Source: Calliopum simillimum (taxonomy: Eukaryota > Arthropoda > Insecta > Diptera > Lauxaniidae). Taken from it: 64,000 bases of DNA. This document shows positions 44,518 through 54,339 of this stretch, in pieces. Under the pieces are notes generated by a model. That model was not told the DNA's origin, made no database searches, and worked only from the letters and a program-made list of their open reading frames with translations. Each line of letters begins with the position of its first letter. Within the stretch, counting starts at the first letter, position 1. The position numbers and the translations under genes are program-made. The stretch lies in assembly GCA_951812925.1 (NCBI GenBank), contig OX638370.1, forward strand, positions 23,489,964-23,553,963, written 5' to 3'.

Positions 44518-45078
44518 TGTTGAAAGCAGCTTACAAATTCCTAAACATAACTAAGGGGTGGAGCAGTTTGAAGAGAATGCTATTTTGAGCGTTACGAAAA
44601 ATAACAACAACAACAATCAATTATACGTCAACTTCAACAACAGTGGTTGAAATAAGAGAAACAGATGAATTAAATTGAATTAGTAGTTGATTTAAAAAAT
44701 TTCGCTTTCAATGAGCAAGGGCGGACAGACGAAAGAAATCAACAAATCAGTATGATGGCGTAATTTTAAGAGTTCTACTTATTTAAAAACCATAGAAAGA
44801 ATGAAAAATGCACGGCAATCTTTCTTTATTGAAAAACGACAACGATTATTTTCGTTGAATTCATTTTTGTTTGTCGAGCCGGGGCTGCTCTTAAAATTTT
44901 TCGAATTTTCAAAATTAAAAACCGTGCAAATTTCGTTCAATCATTTAAGTAAATAAACAGGCGCACAGAAATGCGAAGAGTGTGTCTTTCTGTCGTCTTC
45001 AAAATTACATGCAACGCCTGAGTTAAATTCACACTAGTACAAAAACAAAACTAAATTAACACACCAACAAACTAAAAA

Positions 45079-45456
45079 TTGAAGAGACAGACCCGCAGCC
45101 AACAGAAAATGATGAAGAAACGTACGAATGAGTCAGCGCGTTTCAATAACAAGGCGGCATGGTATGAACAATTGAATAACGTTGTTCCACACACAGCTGA
45201 TGTTGAATTGAATGTTTTAAATATGTATTTTATGTGTAAGTCAGAGGGAGAGAGCAATGAAAAAAGCGTAAACAGTATGCGCAGCACAGTATTGCCTCAT
45301 TATAAAGGAATTTTATGCGGGCGCCGCTTTTTTAGAATTTTAAATAAAAATTTAAAGATCTCTGCTTACGCTGTATGGGCTTTGGAGAGAAAAAAGATCC
45401 CCTCTTACCAAATGCTGTGCGCCGCGTATTTGCGTGGATCAGTTTATCGATTTTAA
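45079..45456 (+). CDS. Hypothetical 125-aa open frame
   Basis: This is one of the longer single-exon frames outside the main gene. It starts MKRQTRSQQKMMKKR, has a basic N-terminus and no recognisable domain, signal peptide or membrane segment. The DNA is somewhat less AT-biased than its flanks. A minus-strand frame covers part of the same DNA. I see no splice or poly(A) support, so it may be chance. Confidence 0.15.
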   Translation: MKRQTRSQQKMMKKRTNESARFNNKAAWYEQLNNVVPHTADVELNVLNMYFMCKSEGESNEKSVNSMRSTVLPHYKGILCGRRFFRILNKNLKISAYAVWALERKKIPSYQMLCAAYLRGSVYRF

Positions 45457-45716
45457 AACTGGCAAGATCGAGAAATTGTTTATAATAAATATTACTACTA
45501 TGTACCTATACTAGTTACAAAATGGTTTTTAAAATCTTGATCGTGGATGATCACATGCATATGGCATCGATACGAAATTTTTGTAAACACCACTTCTATA
45601 TGCGATAGTTTGAAAGACTTCTGCTGTGAAAAATTGGTATGTGAAACTGTGAAAACCGCAACAACAAATAAGAATTGTCGATTTACAAATAAAAAAAAAA
45701 ACTTTCAACTTGTTTC

Positions 45717-45788
45717 TAGCAGAGCAAGGTTTCGATCCTCGGACCTCTGGGTTATGGGCCCAGCACGCTTCCACTGCGCCACTCTGCT
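45717..45788 (-). tRNA. tRNA-Met (CAT), elongator
   Basis: Acceptor AGCAGAG/CTCTGCT, D arm GGCGCAGTGGAAGCG, anticodon arm CTGGG-CCCATAA-CCCAG and T arm CGAGGATCGAAACCTTG all pair. A run of T follows on the minus strand. Sequence and arms equal those of the copy at 49998-50069. It is elongator-type rather than initiator. Confidence 0.96.
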
Positions 45789-46325
45789 TGTAACGTGTAG
45801 TTGTCAAATACGCAATTTAACCCAGCGCAACCAACGCGTCTCGTTTAACACTTTGGTATCGTTGTGAAATAAACTGGTACACATGATTGACAGCTTGATG
45901 AAATATGTACTGGAAATTGCTAAATTTTTGTAATCGAAGCAACTTTTTAGATATTTGAAATACAAAACGTGAACTCACGAATTCTATAGTTAGAACAAAA
46001 GATTTTTTTTTTTATGGACAACTCTCGATTAATGCGAATAAGCACCGTGGCATGCAAAAACTTAAATCCATCTGAAGTCCCTCCTACTGTTAAGCTCTAG
46101 TACTGTCTAGACGAAAACGGCAGGCTCATAGATCTCTACTCAAGCATCCGACAATTATTTTTTACAATTTTGGAATGGTAATCAGGCTAAAAGCACAACG
46201 TTTGTTTTTGGAAAAATGTACTTCTTTTAATACTTTCTTAGTTTTAAGATAAATAATATTCTAACCTTTATAGTCTGATTCAATACCTTTCCAAAACTGG
46301 ACAGAACTTTGAAACCGGTTAAGAA
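45789..46325. other. Intergenic DNA, nothing recognised
   Basis: No coding or structural signal is seen between the tRNA-Met and the Mutator-like element. Confidence 0.35.
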
Positions 46326-46334
46326 ATGTCGAAG

Positions 46335-47014
46335 GGAGGTACTCAAAAGCGGCCAAAAAAATAGCGGCCAAAAAATAGCAGCCAACAAAAAGGAGCCAAA
46401 AAATAGCGGCCAAATAAAAAAGGGGCCAAATACAAAAAGGGGCCAAAAAATAGCGGCCAAATAAAAAAGGGGCCAAAAATGGTTAAAGTGTTAAATTATC
46501 ATTATTTTGTTAAAAATCAAAGACATTAGGTAAAATAGTAAAGTAAATTGACAAATTGTGTAAATAATAAATGGAGAAAGTTAAGAAGTACAATGAAGTT
46601 AATTATAGTGAATGTGATTGCTGACATTAGTTAAGTATTCGTAAATTTCAGCATGAGTGAGATCTTCAGTTACCCATTTGGGTTCAAATCCAGAAACTAC
46701 AGTCTTGAGGCGAATGTTAGCATCTCGATATCGCTTGCGAGACTGTTCTGGTTCTGCACCAGCAGCATCTTGAGTAGTAGCAAGACTTACCAAAGAATGT
46801 TCCTGCTGAAGTGTAGAGATAAACTTCCACATGTTTGGATTGGCTTTGATTTTTAACAAAATAATGATAATTTAACACTTTAACCATTTTTGGCCCCTTT
46901 TTTATTTGGCCGCTATTTTTTGGCCCCTTTTTGTATTTGGCCCCTTTTTTCCTTTGACCGCTTTTTTTTGGCCGCTATTTTTTGGCCCCTTTGGCCCCGC
47001 TTTTGAGTGGAACC
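46335..47014. mobile_element. Mutator-like (MULE) deletion derivative, 680 bp
   Basis: An exact 9-bp target duplication, ATGTCGAAG, flanks it at 46326-46334 and 47015-47023. The ends GGAGGTACTCAAAAGCGGCC and GGTTCCACTCAAAAGCGGGG are inverted. Each arm is then built from repeated GGCCAAAAAATAGC and GGGGCCAAA units for about 150 bp. A fragment of a MULE-like transposase lies between the arms. Confidence 0.85.
46599..46859 (-). pseudogene. MULE-type transposase C-terminal remnant
   Basis: An 86-codon minus-strand frame reads NPNMWKFISTLQQEHSLVSL, then RKRYRDANIRLKTVVSGF and HAEIYEYLTNVSNH. This order (aromatic NPN/WxFI, a basic helix, and a closing YL) matches the region after the catalytic core in insect MULE transposases found with FLYWCH domains. 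The catalytic DDE part is absent. The remnant ends just inside the right arm. The family call rests on motif memory and should be confirmed. Confidence 0.55.
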
Positions 47015-47023
47015 ATGTCGAAG

Positions 47024-47415
47024 TTATGACTAATTTTGGGAAGCAGTATTTGTTATTTGTCAGTTTTTCCATTTTTTTCATTCTCCCAAAATTCGCCAAA
47101 AAAACTACAAACTATACTGGTTTTGGCCTGAAACGAAGCCATGCACTTAATTTCAGCGAAATTCGAGTGAAGTACTGTGCCTGTGTTGTGTCTTATTTTT
47201 TTTATTATTTTATTTCCCCGGGTCGCATTGTTGGTACAAAAACTTTTGAAAGGAACTTTTGAATTGATTCCGCATAGTGTCGCGGCCGAAAATTTAAAAC
47301 AAATATGGTTCCGGCCGAGCAAAATGGACGAATGTGAGTTTTCTTTCACGTTTATATGTCACAAAGCAATAGCAATAATGCTATAAAATTGATTAAAAAA
47401 ATTCATAAAAATCAT
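47024..47415. other. Spacer between two elements, nothing recognised
   Basis: Open frames occur on both strands, but none has a recognisable motif. Confidence 0.35.
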
Positions 47416-48597
47416 ATAGGGGAGGCTAGTGTGGACAATTTTTATATAATTACAAAATTATATATGTAAATATATCATTTTTGTAATAAAGTAATTTTTA
47501 GCGATTACTTATACCTCTTGCCTTCATAATTGCATCAATAGTTATTATTTTATATTTTCATAAATGGTTTATTAAATTATTTTAAAAAGAGCCCCCGTAT
47601 AAGGGGCTAGTGTGGACAACCATTGATTTAACTGGGGGCTAATGTGGACACCATAAGAAACTTGATAATTCATACAAAAACGTTAAGAAAGAGTTCAGAT
47701 ACATGTTAATTTAATGAAATAATGATGTAATACAAATAATAATACAAATAAAAAATTAACTGCTATCCCATGTTGTATTTGGAGATCTTTATATCAAACT
47801 TCATGTAACATGCTGATCGAGATGTTCCCGGCAGTTGTTGTGCTTGTAACAGCTTTGCCACTATTTCATTTCGGTGAATTTGGCTGGTATCTGTTATATA
47901 GGGATACGTGAATCTATCGTTCTTTCTTTTTAGAAACGTAATGTCGAAATCTTGAGAACCGTGGATCGTGATAATTTGGCCAATATAAAATACTTTTTGT
48001 CCATGTTGTTTCAAACTTCATATAACTTGCTGATCGAGATGTTTCCGACAGTTGTTGTGGTTGTGGCAGCTTTGCCATTATTTCATTTCGGTAAATTTCG
48101 CTGGCATCCGGTAAATCGGGATACGTGAATCTGTCGTTCTTTCTTTTTAGTAAATTACTATCTTGGACCGGCTTTTAGAAATAGTCTGACGATTTCTGGA
48201 GTCATTTCAGCTGCTGTGGTCATGTCCATACTAGCCCCATTACAGTTGTCCACACTAGCCCCTTCATGTCTTTTTAAACAAAAATATTTTTTTTTTTAAT
48301 CTTACGGTAAAGTTCTTCAAAAATAATTTCAATGGCTTAAATAAACACTATTTCAAGTTGTATTATCTATTAACAGTACATCAGAAGAATAATTAGTTTA
48401 AAAGTATCACTGAAATTACGAAACAACAAAAAAATTACTTTTTGCTGCGTAAAACACGTTCGGTCACGTTATCTTGGAAAGCTGAAGTGTCAACAAATAA
48501 ATTTTTTTTTGGTGATGCAACAAAAAATTCAAAAGGGCGAGAGAATTTGAATTTGTCCACACTAGCTCCCAGTCCACACTAGCCCCCCCCCTCCGCT
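47416..48597. mobile_element. Inverted-repeat element with GGGGCTAGTGTGGAC motifs
   Basis: The left side has ATAGGGGAGGCTAGTGTGGA at 47416 and further units at 47602 and 47635. The right side has the complement (GTCCACACTAGCCCC) near 48225, 48248, 48555 and 48575. Inside is a tandem duplication of about 200 bp (47795-47945 and 48004-48150) and a transposase-like tail on the minus strand. Confidence 0.7.
47763..48014 (-). pseudogene. Transposase C-terminal tail, pogo/Tigger-like
   Basis: The minus-strand frame reads VFYIGQIITI, DFDITFLKRKNDRFTYPYI, EIVAKLLQ and FDIKISKYNMG. This order (YIGxV, a KFLxRK core, PDxxDI, and a closing SKYNV) is one I associate with the C-terminal tail of insect pogo/Tigger-like DDE proteins. 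The catalytic part is missing. The same stretch is duplicated at 48004-48150. The family assignment is tentative. Confidence 0.45.
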
Positions 48598-48600
48598 ATG

Positions 48601-49570
48601 TAAATTGACCCTCCGACACGCTTTTCCATGGTGCGATTCGGTTGACATTTTGCTAGAGATTCTTATGTGCATAAATTTTAACAAATTTATGGCATGAGTA
48701 CAAAAATTTCGACAACATTTAATTTTTTCCTTACGATTTTAAGCCACAAAATGCCTTTGCACGTTTAACAAAAGACTAAATAATTTTAAATTTTATTTCT
48801 TTTAAACCATTTCTGAAATTCCTGGTTTTGCCTTCGGTGACTACAATTTTCTTAGTTGTCTTAAGCTAATTTAGCAAAAATAAAATTTATTCTTCACCTC
48901 GCAGTTAACATCCAACCAACCACAAGTACACAAGTCGCTCGAAAACCAATGTAACCAACAATCAAAAAAACCAAAAAACCAGCAGGAGCTGTTGCTACAT
49001 ATTTCATAATTAATGCTAAAACACCGTTGAAAGTAAACAAAAGAATAAAAATAAAACCAAAGTAAAATGAGAAATTTAACATTTACTAAAATAAAGAGTT
49101 ATGTAGTGTAAAAGTTTACCCATAATTTACAAGCAAACTACGTTATTCTCTACCGCGCAACCAACACTCATTGCAGACTACAATGAACGTAAGGAAAAAA
49201 CCTTTTTCCATAACTGCGATTAAAACCGCAGGCGTAACACTACGAAAAGTAGTAGAGTTTAGCGTTGCAATTATGTATTGCAATAAAACTGGTTTGAAGT
49301 TTTTAAATCTTGAACATATATTTTTTCTTTTTGCCAAATTTGTGGTTTTTTAAAGATCTTGAGTTAGTTTTAAGTACATTTTTTTTTCTAATTCTTTTAT
49401 TTAGTTTTCCTTGGGAATTGTGTATATTTGTCTATATTGGCTATCTTTTTGTCTACGAAATTCAGCCACATCTATTCAAAATGGTCATAGAAAATTTCGA
49501 CAAAAGAGTGCGTATGTCCCAGCTATCTCGTTGATGTGCTATTCCATACATAACCTTATTCTGTATAAGT
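48601..49570. other. Intergenic DNA, nothing firm
   Basis: The minus frame at 48894-49082 is hydrophobic and could be a short membrane peptide, but it has no support beyond being open. Confidence 0.25.
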
Positions 49571-49652
49571 ATATAAGCCGTATTCACAAATTTTTCAAAA
49601 AAATTTTCAAATAATTTTGCATTTGCTACGATGCAACAAGATCGTGAATACG
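49571..49652. repeat. Short hairpin repeat, ~82 bp
   Basis: GCCGTATTCACAAATTT on the left pairs with GATCGTGAATACGGG on the right. It may be a minimal MITE. Confidence 0.4.
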
Positions 49653-49997
49653 GGTATACTTTAATTTAAATCTTGCGTGAATTATGGGACACATTTGTAA
49701 CTACTTTAAATATTTAAAATAACCTTTTTTAACACAGAATTTCTCGATAATGGATAAATAAATAAAATAAAAAAAATCCACTTCACAGAAACTCTTTTTT
49801 TTTTTTTATGTGTTGTTAATATTTAAATGTTTATACTAAAGTCTGTTTTATTTTTAATGGATTCCAACGCATGGAAAATGCTTTGAGCTCATACATACAT
49901 CAATGTTTTCAACCCCTAAATACCATTAAGTGTTAAGCAACTTTGGTTGTTGTTTTCATTGTGCTTAAGTAACGCATTCAGCGCTCACTGCACAACA

Positions 49998-50069
49998 AGC
50001 AGAGTGGCGCAGTGGAAGCGTGCTGGGCCCATAACCCAGAGGTCCGAGGATCGAAACCTTGCTCTGCTA
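49998..50069 (+). tRNA. tRNA-Met (CAT), elongator
   Basis: It is identical in mature sequence to the minus-strand gene at 45717-45788, with anticodon CAT in the loop CCCATAA and all stems intact. A run of ten T follows within 12 bases. The two copies are in opposite orientation. Confidence 0.96.
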
Positions 50070-50309
50070 TGAGTGTGAAATTTTTTTTTTCAAATTAATT
50101 TTTTTTTTTTATTAAAGACAAAAATGTCGTTAAATATCAAAACTGCCTTAGTTCCGCTCTGATATGTAGGTAACATAAAATAAATTTAATTAAATTGATT
50201 TTAAATTATATTAGCTTTGTTTGACGAATTTAGATCATGCTGCTGGTGACATCTAGTGTGCAAATTGCGACCTGATTTTAAAATTGTCATTATATACGTC
50301 GAATATAAC

Positions 50310-50381
50310 GGGGATGTAGCTCAGTGGTAGAGCGTTCGCTTTGCATGTGAAAGGCCCCGGGTTCGATCCCCGGCATCTCCA
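50310..50381 (+). tRNA. tRNA-Ala (TGC)
   Basis: Acceptor GGGGATG/CATCTCC (one G-T pair), D arm TAGCTCAGTGGTAGAGC, an anticodon arm with loop TTTGCAT (anticodon TGC) and T arm CCGGGTTCGATCCCCGG all form. The discriminator is A. T-rich termination follows at 50384. Confidence 0.96.
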
Positions 50382-50473
50382 AGTTTTTTTTTAATTTTTC
50401 AGTAGTAGGTTCAATCTGGAGACTACAGCCGTTGAAAAATATTTGAAAACTAGATATCGTTATGTATGCACAT

Positions 50474-50762
50474 TAGAGTGGTCCAAAATCCGAAAGTGTT
50501 AAAAAGTCAAGGTGCGCGATTTACTTTTTGCAAATACCTTATCTGGTTAAAAAGGTATAGCGTTTGAATTAAAAGAAGTACACCAAAACTCAAAAATTCC
50601 TAAAAAAATACATTCAAGCTCGTTGCGGAATATCTAAACGCAATTTTTTTTTGGTTCCAAAGCACTTTTTGTAATCGGCAGTATCCAAGGATTCAGAAAG
50701 GTCGCGCGCACCTTGACTTTTTAACACTTTTGGTTTTTCCATACAAAATTTGGACCACTCTA
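50474..50762. repeat. hAT-like MITE, 289 bp
   Basis: The ends TAGAGTGGTCCAAA are inverted. Flanks ATGCACAT and ATACACAT make an 8-bp target duplication with one mismatch. Subterminal AGTGTTAAAAAGTCAAGG pairs with its complement on the right. It is non-coding. Confidence 0.75.
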
Positions 50763-51174
50763 ATACACATACTATACTTAATTACAATACAATAACGGGA
50801 CTGTTTTCCTTCTCTTTGCTTGAAAATATCGAAAAAGTTATTAATACCTTGTTGCAAAGCCTTTTTGCTTTATAGTGGAGTCAATAAAGCCTTTTAGATG
50901 GAAGTTCTCAAGAACAGCTCCGATTTTGATGATTTTTTTTTTAAATTTTGTTCATTTTATATAAATTTAGCAATTCTAAATCCGAATCTGGCATTTGAAT
51001 TGCTGTATCTTGTATGGTTTCTGATATATCTTTTCTTTAAATAGGGTCTGAAATTGTGAATATAAAAACTGTTGCCATGTTTTTCTTAAGAACAGCTATA
51101 GCGATTTTAATGAAACTTTGAAAAATAATGCGCACTAGCATTTGACTTAGAATTAACTCGTGAACCTTTTCGTG
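50763..51174. other. Intergenic DNA, nothing recognised
   Basis: No signal is seen apart from AT-rich words. Confidence 0.35.
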
Positions 51175-51534
51175 CGATAATTTTTCAGAACTTTCGACGT
51201 GGATTATCACGACAAGAGTGCATCGATGAACTTAAATCTTTGTATGGCGATGGAGCACCATCCTATAGCACTCTGAAGGACTGGTTTAATGCATTCAATC
51301 GTGGACGACGCTCACTCAAAGACGAATTCCGTGAAGGTCGTCCAAAAACGGCCGTTGTGCCAGAGATCACTGATGCCGTGCGTGAACTGATAATGCAAGA
51401 TCGTCATGTGACATAACGTGGGATAGAGGCATCCTTGGGTATTAGTTCCACTCCAATACATTCCATTTTGCATGAACAGTAAGTTGTAAAAAACGTTTGT
51501 TCTCGTTGGAAACCCCATAATTTATCAATCGCTT
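51175..51534 (+). pseudogene. mariner transposase fossil, DNA-binding domain
   Basis: The translation reads FQNFRRGLSRQECIDELKSL, then YGDGAPSYSTLKDWFNAFNR, DEFREGRPKTAV, and after a stop REIEASLGISSTPIHSILHE and VCSRWKPHNL. These are the two helix-turn-helix units and linker of a mariner transposase in correct order, with two in-frame stops. The frame breaks off where the palindrome at 51541 begins, and no catalytic domain follows on the other side. It belongs to a subfamily distinct from both TA-flanked mariners in this window. Confidence 0.85.
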
Positions 51535-51540
51535 AAATTA

Positions 51541-52203
51541 CACTGTGGAACAATTTCGAACTTTTTTTAAAACACATTAGAAAATCCAAAAAATTCTTAA
51601 AGTAGACGTTAAAAAAATACCCGTTTCTCGTGGTTTTTCTCCATTACGTTACATTTTTTTTTAATCGATTTTTGAAGTTTTTTTATCCACTGTATATGAA
51701 AAAACCAAAACTACCGCATTCTTGTGTTAAATCGATGAATTTACATCGATTTTTTTGGTTTCGGGCTCAAATTTCGACCTTAACGGGTTTAGAAACTAGT
51801 AGTGAAATTGTATAGCAAATATTTCTGTAGTACATACTGATTCAGTATTCCCCGGTTTTAGGTGTCATTTTTGTACCTTTTTAAGAAATGGACAAAAATG
51901 ACCCACATGTGGGGGTTGTACAGGGTTAAAATTTTCTACAAAAATATTCCCCGCAATATCCTGCATAAGTTTGCTGAACACATGATACACCTCAAATGTA
52001 AGGATTATATAGTTAAATTCATCGATTTAACACAAGAATGCGGTATTTTTGTTTTTTCATGTACAGTGGATAAAAAACTTCAAAAATCGATAAAAAAAAA
52101 TGTGACGTGCTGGGGAAAAACCACGAGACACGGGTATTTTTTTTTAACGTCTACTTTAAGAATTTTTTGGAATTTCTCATGTGTTTTTTTGTGTCGAACA
52201 GTG
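51541..52203. repeat. 663-bp palindromic element
   Basis: The left arm runs from CACTGTGGAACAATTTCG to about 51750, and the right arm from about 52018 to GTCGAACAGTG. They match inversely with modest divergence, including CGATTTAACACAAGAATGCGG. The 130-codon frame inside is a by-product of the arms. Confidence 0.7.
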
Positions 52204-52423
52204 TTATCAATGGAAAAATTGATTTTCTTAACTCACTGTAAACAAAACAAATAGCACTTGTACATCAAAACGTTGTGAGTACGTTTATGCTAAAAAATGT
52301 CAAACTTTCCAATGGAAATGTCAGATTGCACCTGGCAACACTTAGTGTTGCCTAGGCTAGAAATATATATAGCAGCCTACGTACTTATATGCTTATGAAG
52401 AGTCGTGGCACCGCCCTAATTTT

Positions 52424-52558
52424 TATACCCTACACCCAGGGTATATTCACTTTGTCCTTCCGTTTGTAACGCAGAGAAGGAGGCGTGGCAGGTATAGAAA
52501 AGTATATATATTCTTGATCAGCGTCACCTCCTGAGTCGATATAGCCATGTCCGTCTGT

Positions 52559-52618
<60 letters not shown>

Positions 52619-53554
52619 GTGGCTGGCTGGCTGGCTGTGTGTTGAAATACACTTTTTGGGAAAACTGAGCAAGATAATTCAATGAAATTTGGTACACTGC
52701 CTCCGTCGTCAAAGTTAGCTCGGGGGATTGAAAATGAGCAAAATCGGTCAACGGACACGCCTACCGCCCATACAAAAATTATATTCAAAATGCAATTTTA
52801 GGAGTATTTTTCACGACAATGCAACCACAATACATATAAGTACTACGAATTGTAAGCGCAAGCTCTGATAAAAATTTGAGCGAATTCGGACGAGAGGGCG
52901 TGGCACCTCCTATATAAGCAAAAGCTTCAAAACGCTATACTGAAAGCGTTTTTTGAGATATTCGAACCAAATTTGACTCAGACACTAAGAATCATAAATG
53001 AAAGCTTTCAACAAAAATTGGGTGAAATCGGACCAAGGGGCGTGGCACCTCCCATATGAGCAAAAGTTTCAAAATGCTATACTGAAAGAGTTTTTTGAGA
53101 TAATCCAACCAAACTTTCAAATACTAAAGACTAAAAATGCGCGCTCTAAGCTAAAACTAGAAGAACTCGGACGAGAGGGCGTGGCACCTCCTATATAAGC
53201 AAAAGCTTCAAAACGCTATACTGAAAGCGTTTTTTGAGATATTCGAACCAAATTTGACTCAGACACTAAGAATTATAAATGAAAGCTCTCAGCAAAAATT
53301 GGGTGAAATCAGACAAGGGGGCGTGGCACCTCCCATATAAGCAAAAGATTCAAAATGCTATACTGAAAGAGTTTTTTGAGATAATCCAACTAAATTTCAC
53401 TCTGACACTAAAAACTATAAATGCAAGCTCTGAACAAAAACTGGGTGTACTCGGACAAGAGGGCGTGGCACCTCCCATATAAGCAAAATTTTCAAAATAC
53501 TGCAGTGTAGGGTATTTAGTTTTTGGCCAGGCCAAAATTTACACCCTTACTAGT
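52424..53554 (+). repeat. mini-me-like repeat with expanded (GGCT)n and 141-bp tandem array
   Basis: It starts TATACCCTACACCCAGGGTA, has the core GAGTCGATATAGCCATGTCC, then GTCTGTCT leading into (GGCT)n at 52561-52637. The second half is a tandem array of five ~141-bp units, each holding GGGCGTGGCACCTCC (starting at 52896, 53038, 53179, 53319 and 53461). It ends TTTACACCCTTACTAG. The same start, core and end occur at 60009-60786. mini-me elements of Diptera have this microsatellite-seeding layout. Confidence 0.75.
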
Positions 53555-53808
53555 TTAATTTAATTTGGTCATATCTTTTGAACCGTATAAGATATTTTGA
53601 TGAAAATTGGTACACAACTCCTGACTATCAATGTTTTGTGGGCAAAAACTGGGCGAAATCGGGAAAGTGCCACGGTCACTTTTTAACCATTGAAAATTTT
53701 GATATTTTGATTTAAATATTACCAGCCAATTCTCTTCGACCCGCGTTAACATTACTTTCTGAATATCGCAACATATTGGACTGCATCCTTAGTACCTTCA
53801 TTTCGGTG

Positions 53809-53971
53809 TATTGGCCCAAATCCACTCCACTGAAAGCAACCCCAAATTATTATTGATCCGCCAGCGTGCTTTATAACGAAACGAATATGCCAAGTTGAAT
53901 TTGCTCGAAGGCATATTTTTTGGACAATAATGATTTGGGGTTGCTTTCAGTGGTGTGGGTTTGAACCAATA
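53809..53971. repeat. MITE with ~50-bp arms
   Basis: TCCACTGAAAGCAACCCC on the left pairs with GGGGTTGCTTTCAGTGG on the right. The arms extend to the outer TATTGG/CCAATA. It is non-coding. Confidence 0.75.
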
Positions 53972-54192
53972 ATGCAAAAATTTAATGGAAAATTTTTAAT
54001 GCCAAAACCATAATGCACATTAATGGAATAAGAAAGATCATAGCAAACAAAGAGAAGCAAAAAAGTCCAGTTATTGCTTTGTAATTAAGAGGTATGTGCA
54101 TATATACATTAACGTAGATATCGTTCTTAAGTATTTTTTAACGGCTGTGGTCTCCTGATTGAACCTACTACTGAAAAATTCAAAAAAAAACT

Positions 54193-54264
54193 TGGAGATG
54201 CCGGGGATCGAACCCGGGGCCTTTCACATGCAAAGCGAACGCTCTACCACTGAGCTACATCCCC
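54193..54264 (-). tRNA. tRNA-Ala (TGC)
   Basis: It has the same mature sequence as the gene at 50310-50381, in opposite orientation. All stems and anticodon TGC are intact. Flanking DNA on both sides is also shared with that copy, so the two arose by duplication of a larger block. Confidence 0.96.
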
Positions 54265-54339
54265 GTTATATTTGCCGTATATAATGACAATTTTAAAATT
54301 AATTCGCAATTTGCACACCAGATGTCACATGCGCAATTT

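Noticed and set aside
51862..52254. 130-codon plus-strand frame
   Set aside because: It runs through the right arm of a palindromic repeat and has no protein-like motif.
52430..52788. Frames encoding (PASQ)n-type repeats
   Set aside because: They are translations of the (GGCT)n microsatellite; the same happens at 60015-60220.
52896..53475. Regularly spaced repeats that might suggest a CRISPR array
   Set aside because: The ~141-bp units are contiguous tandem copies with no unique spacers, in a eukaryotic repeat.
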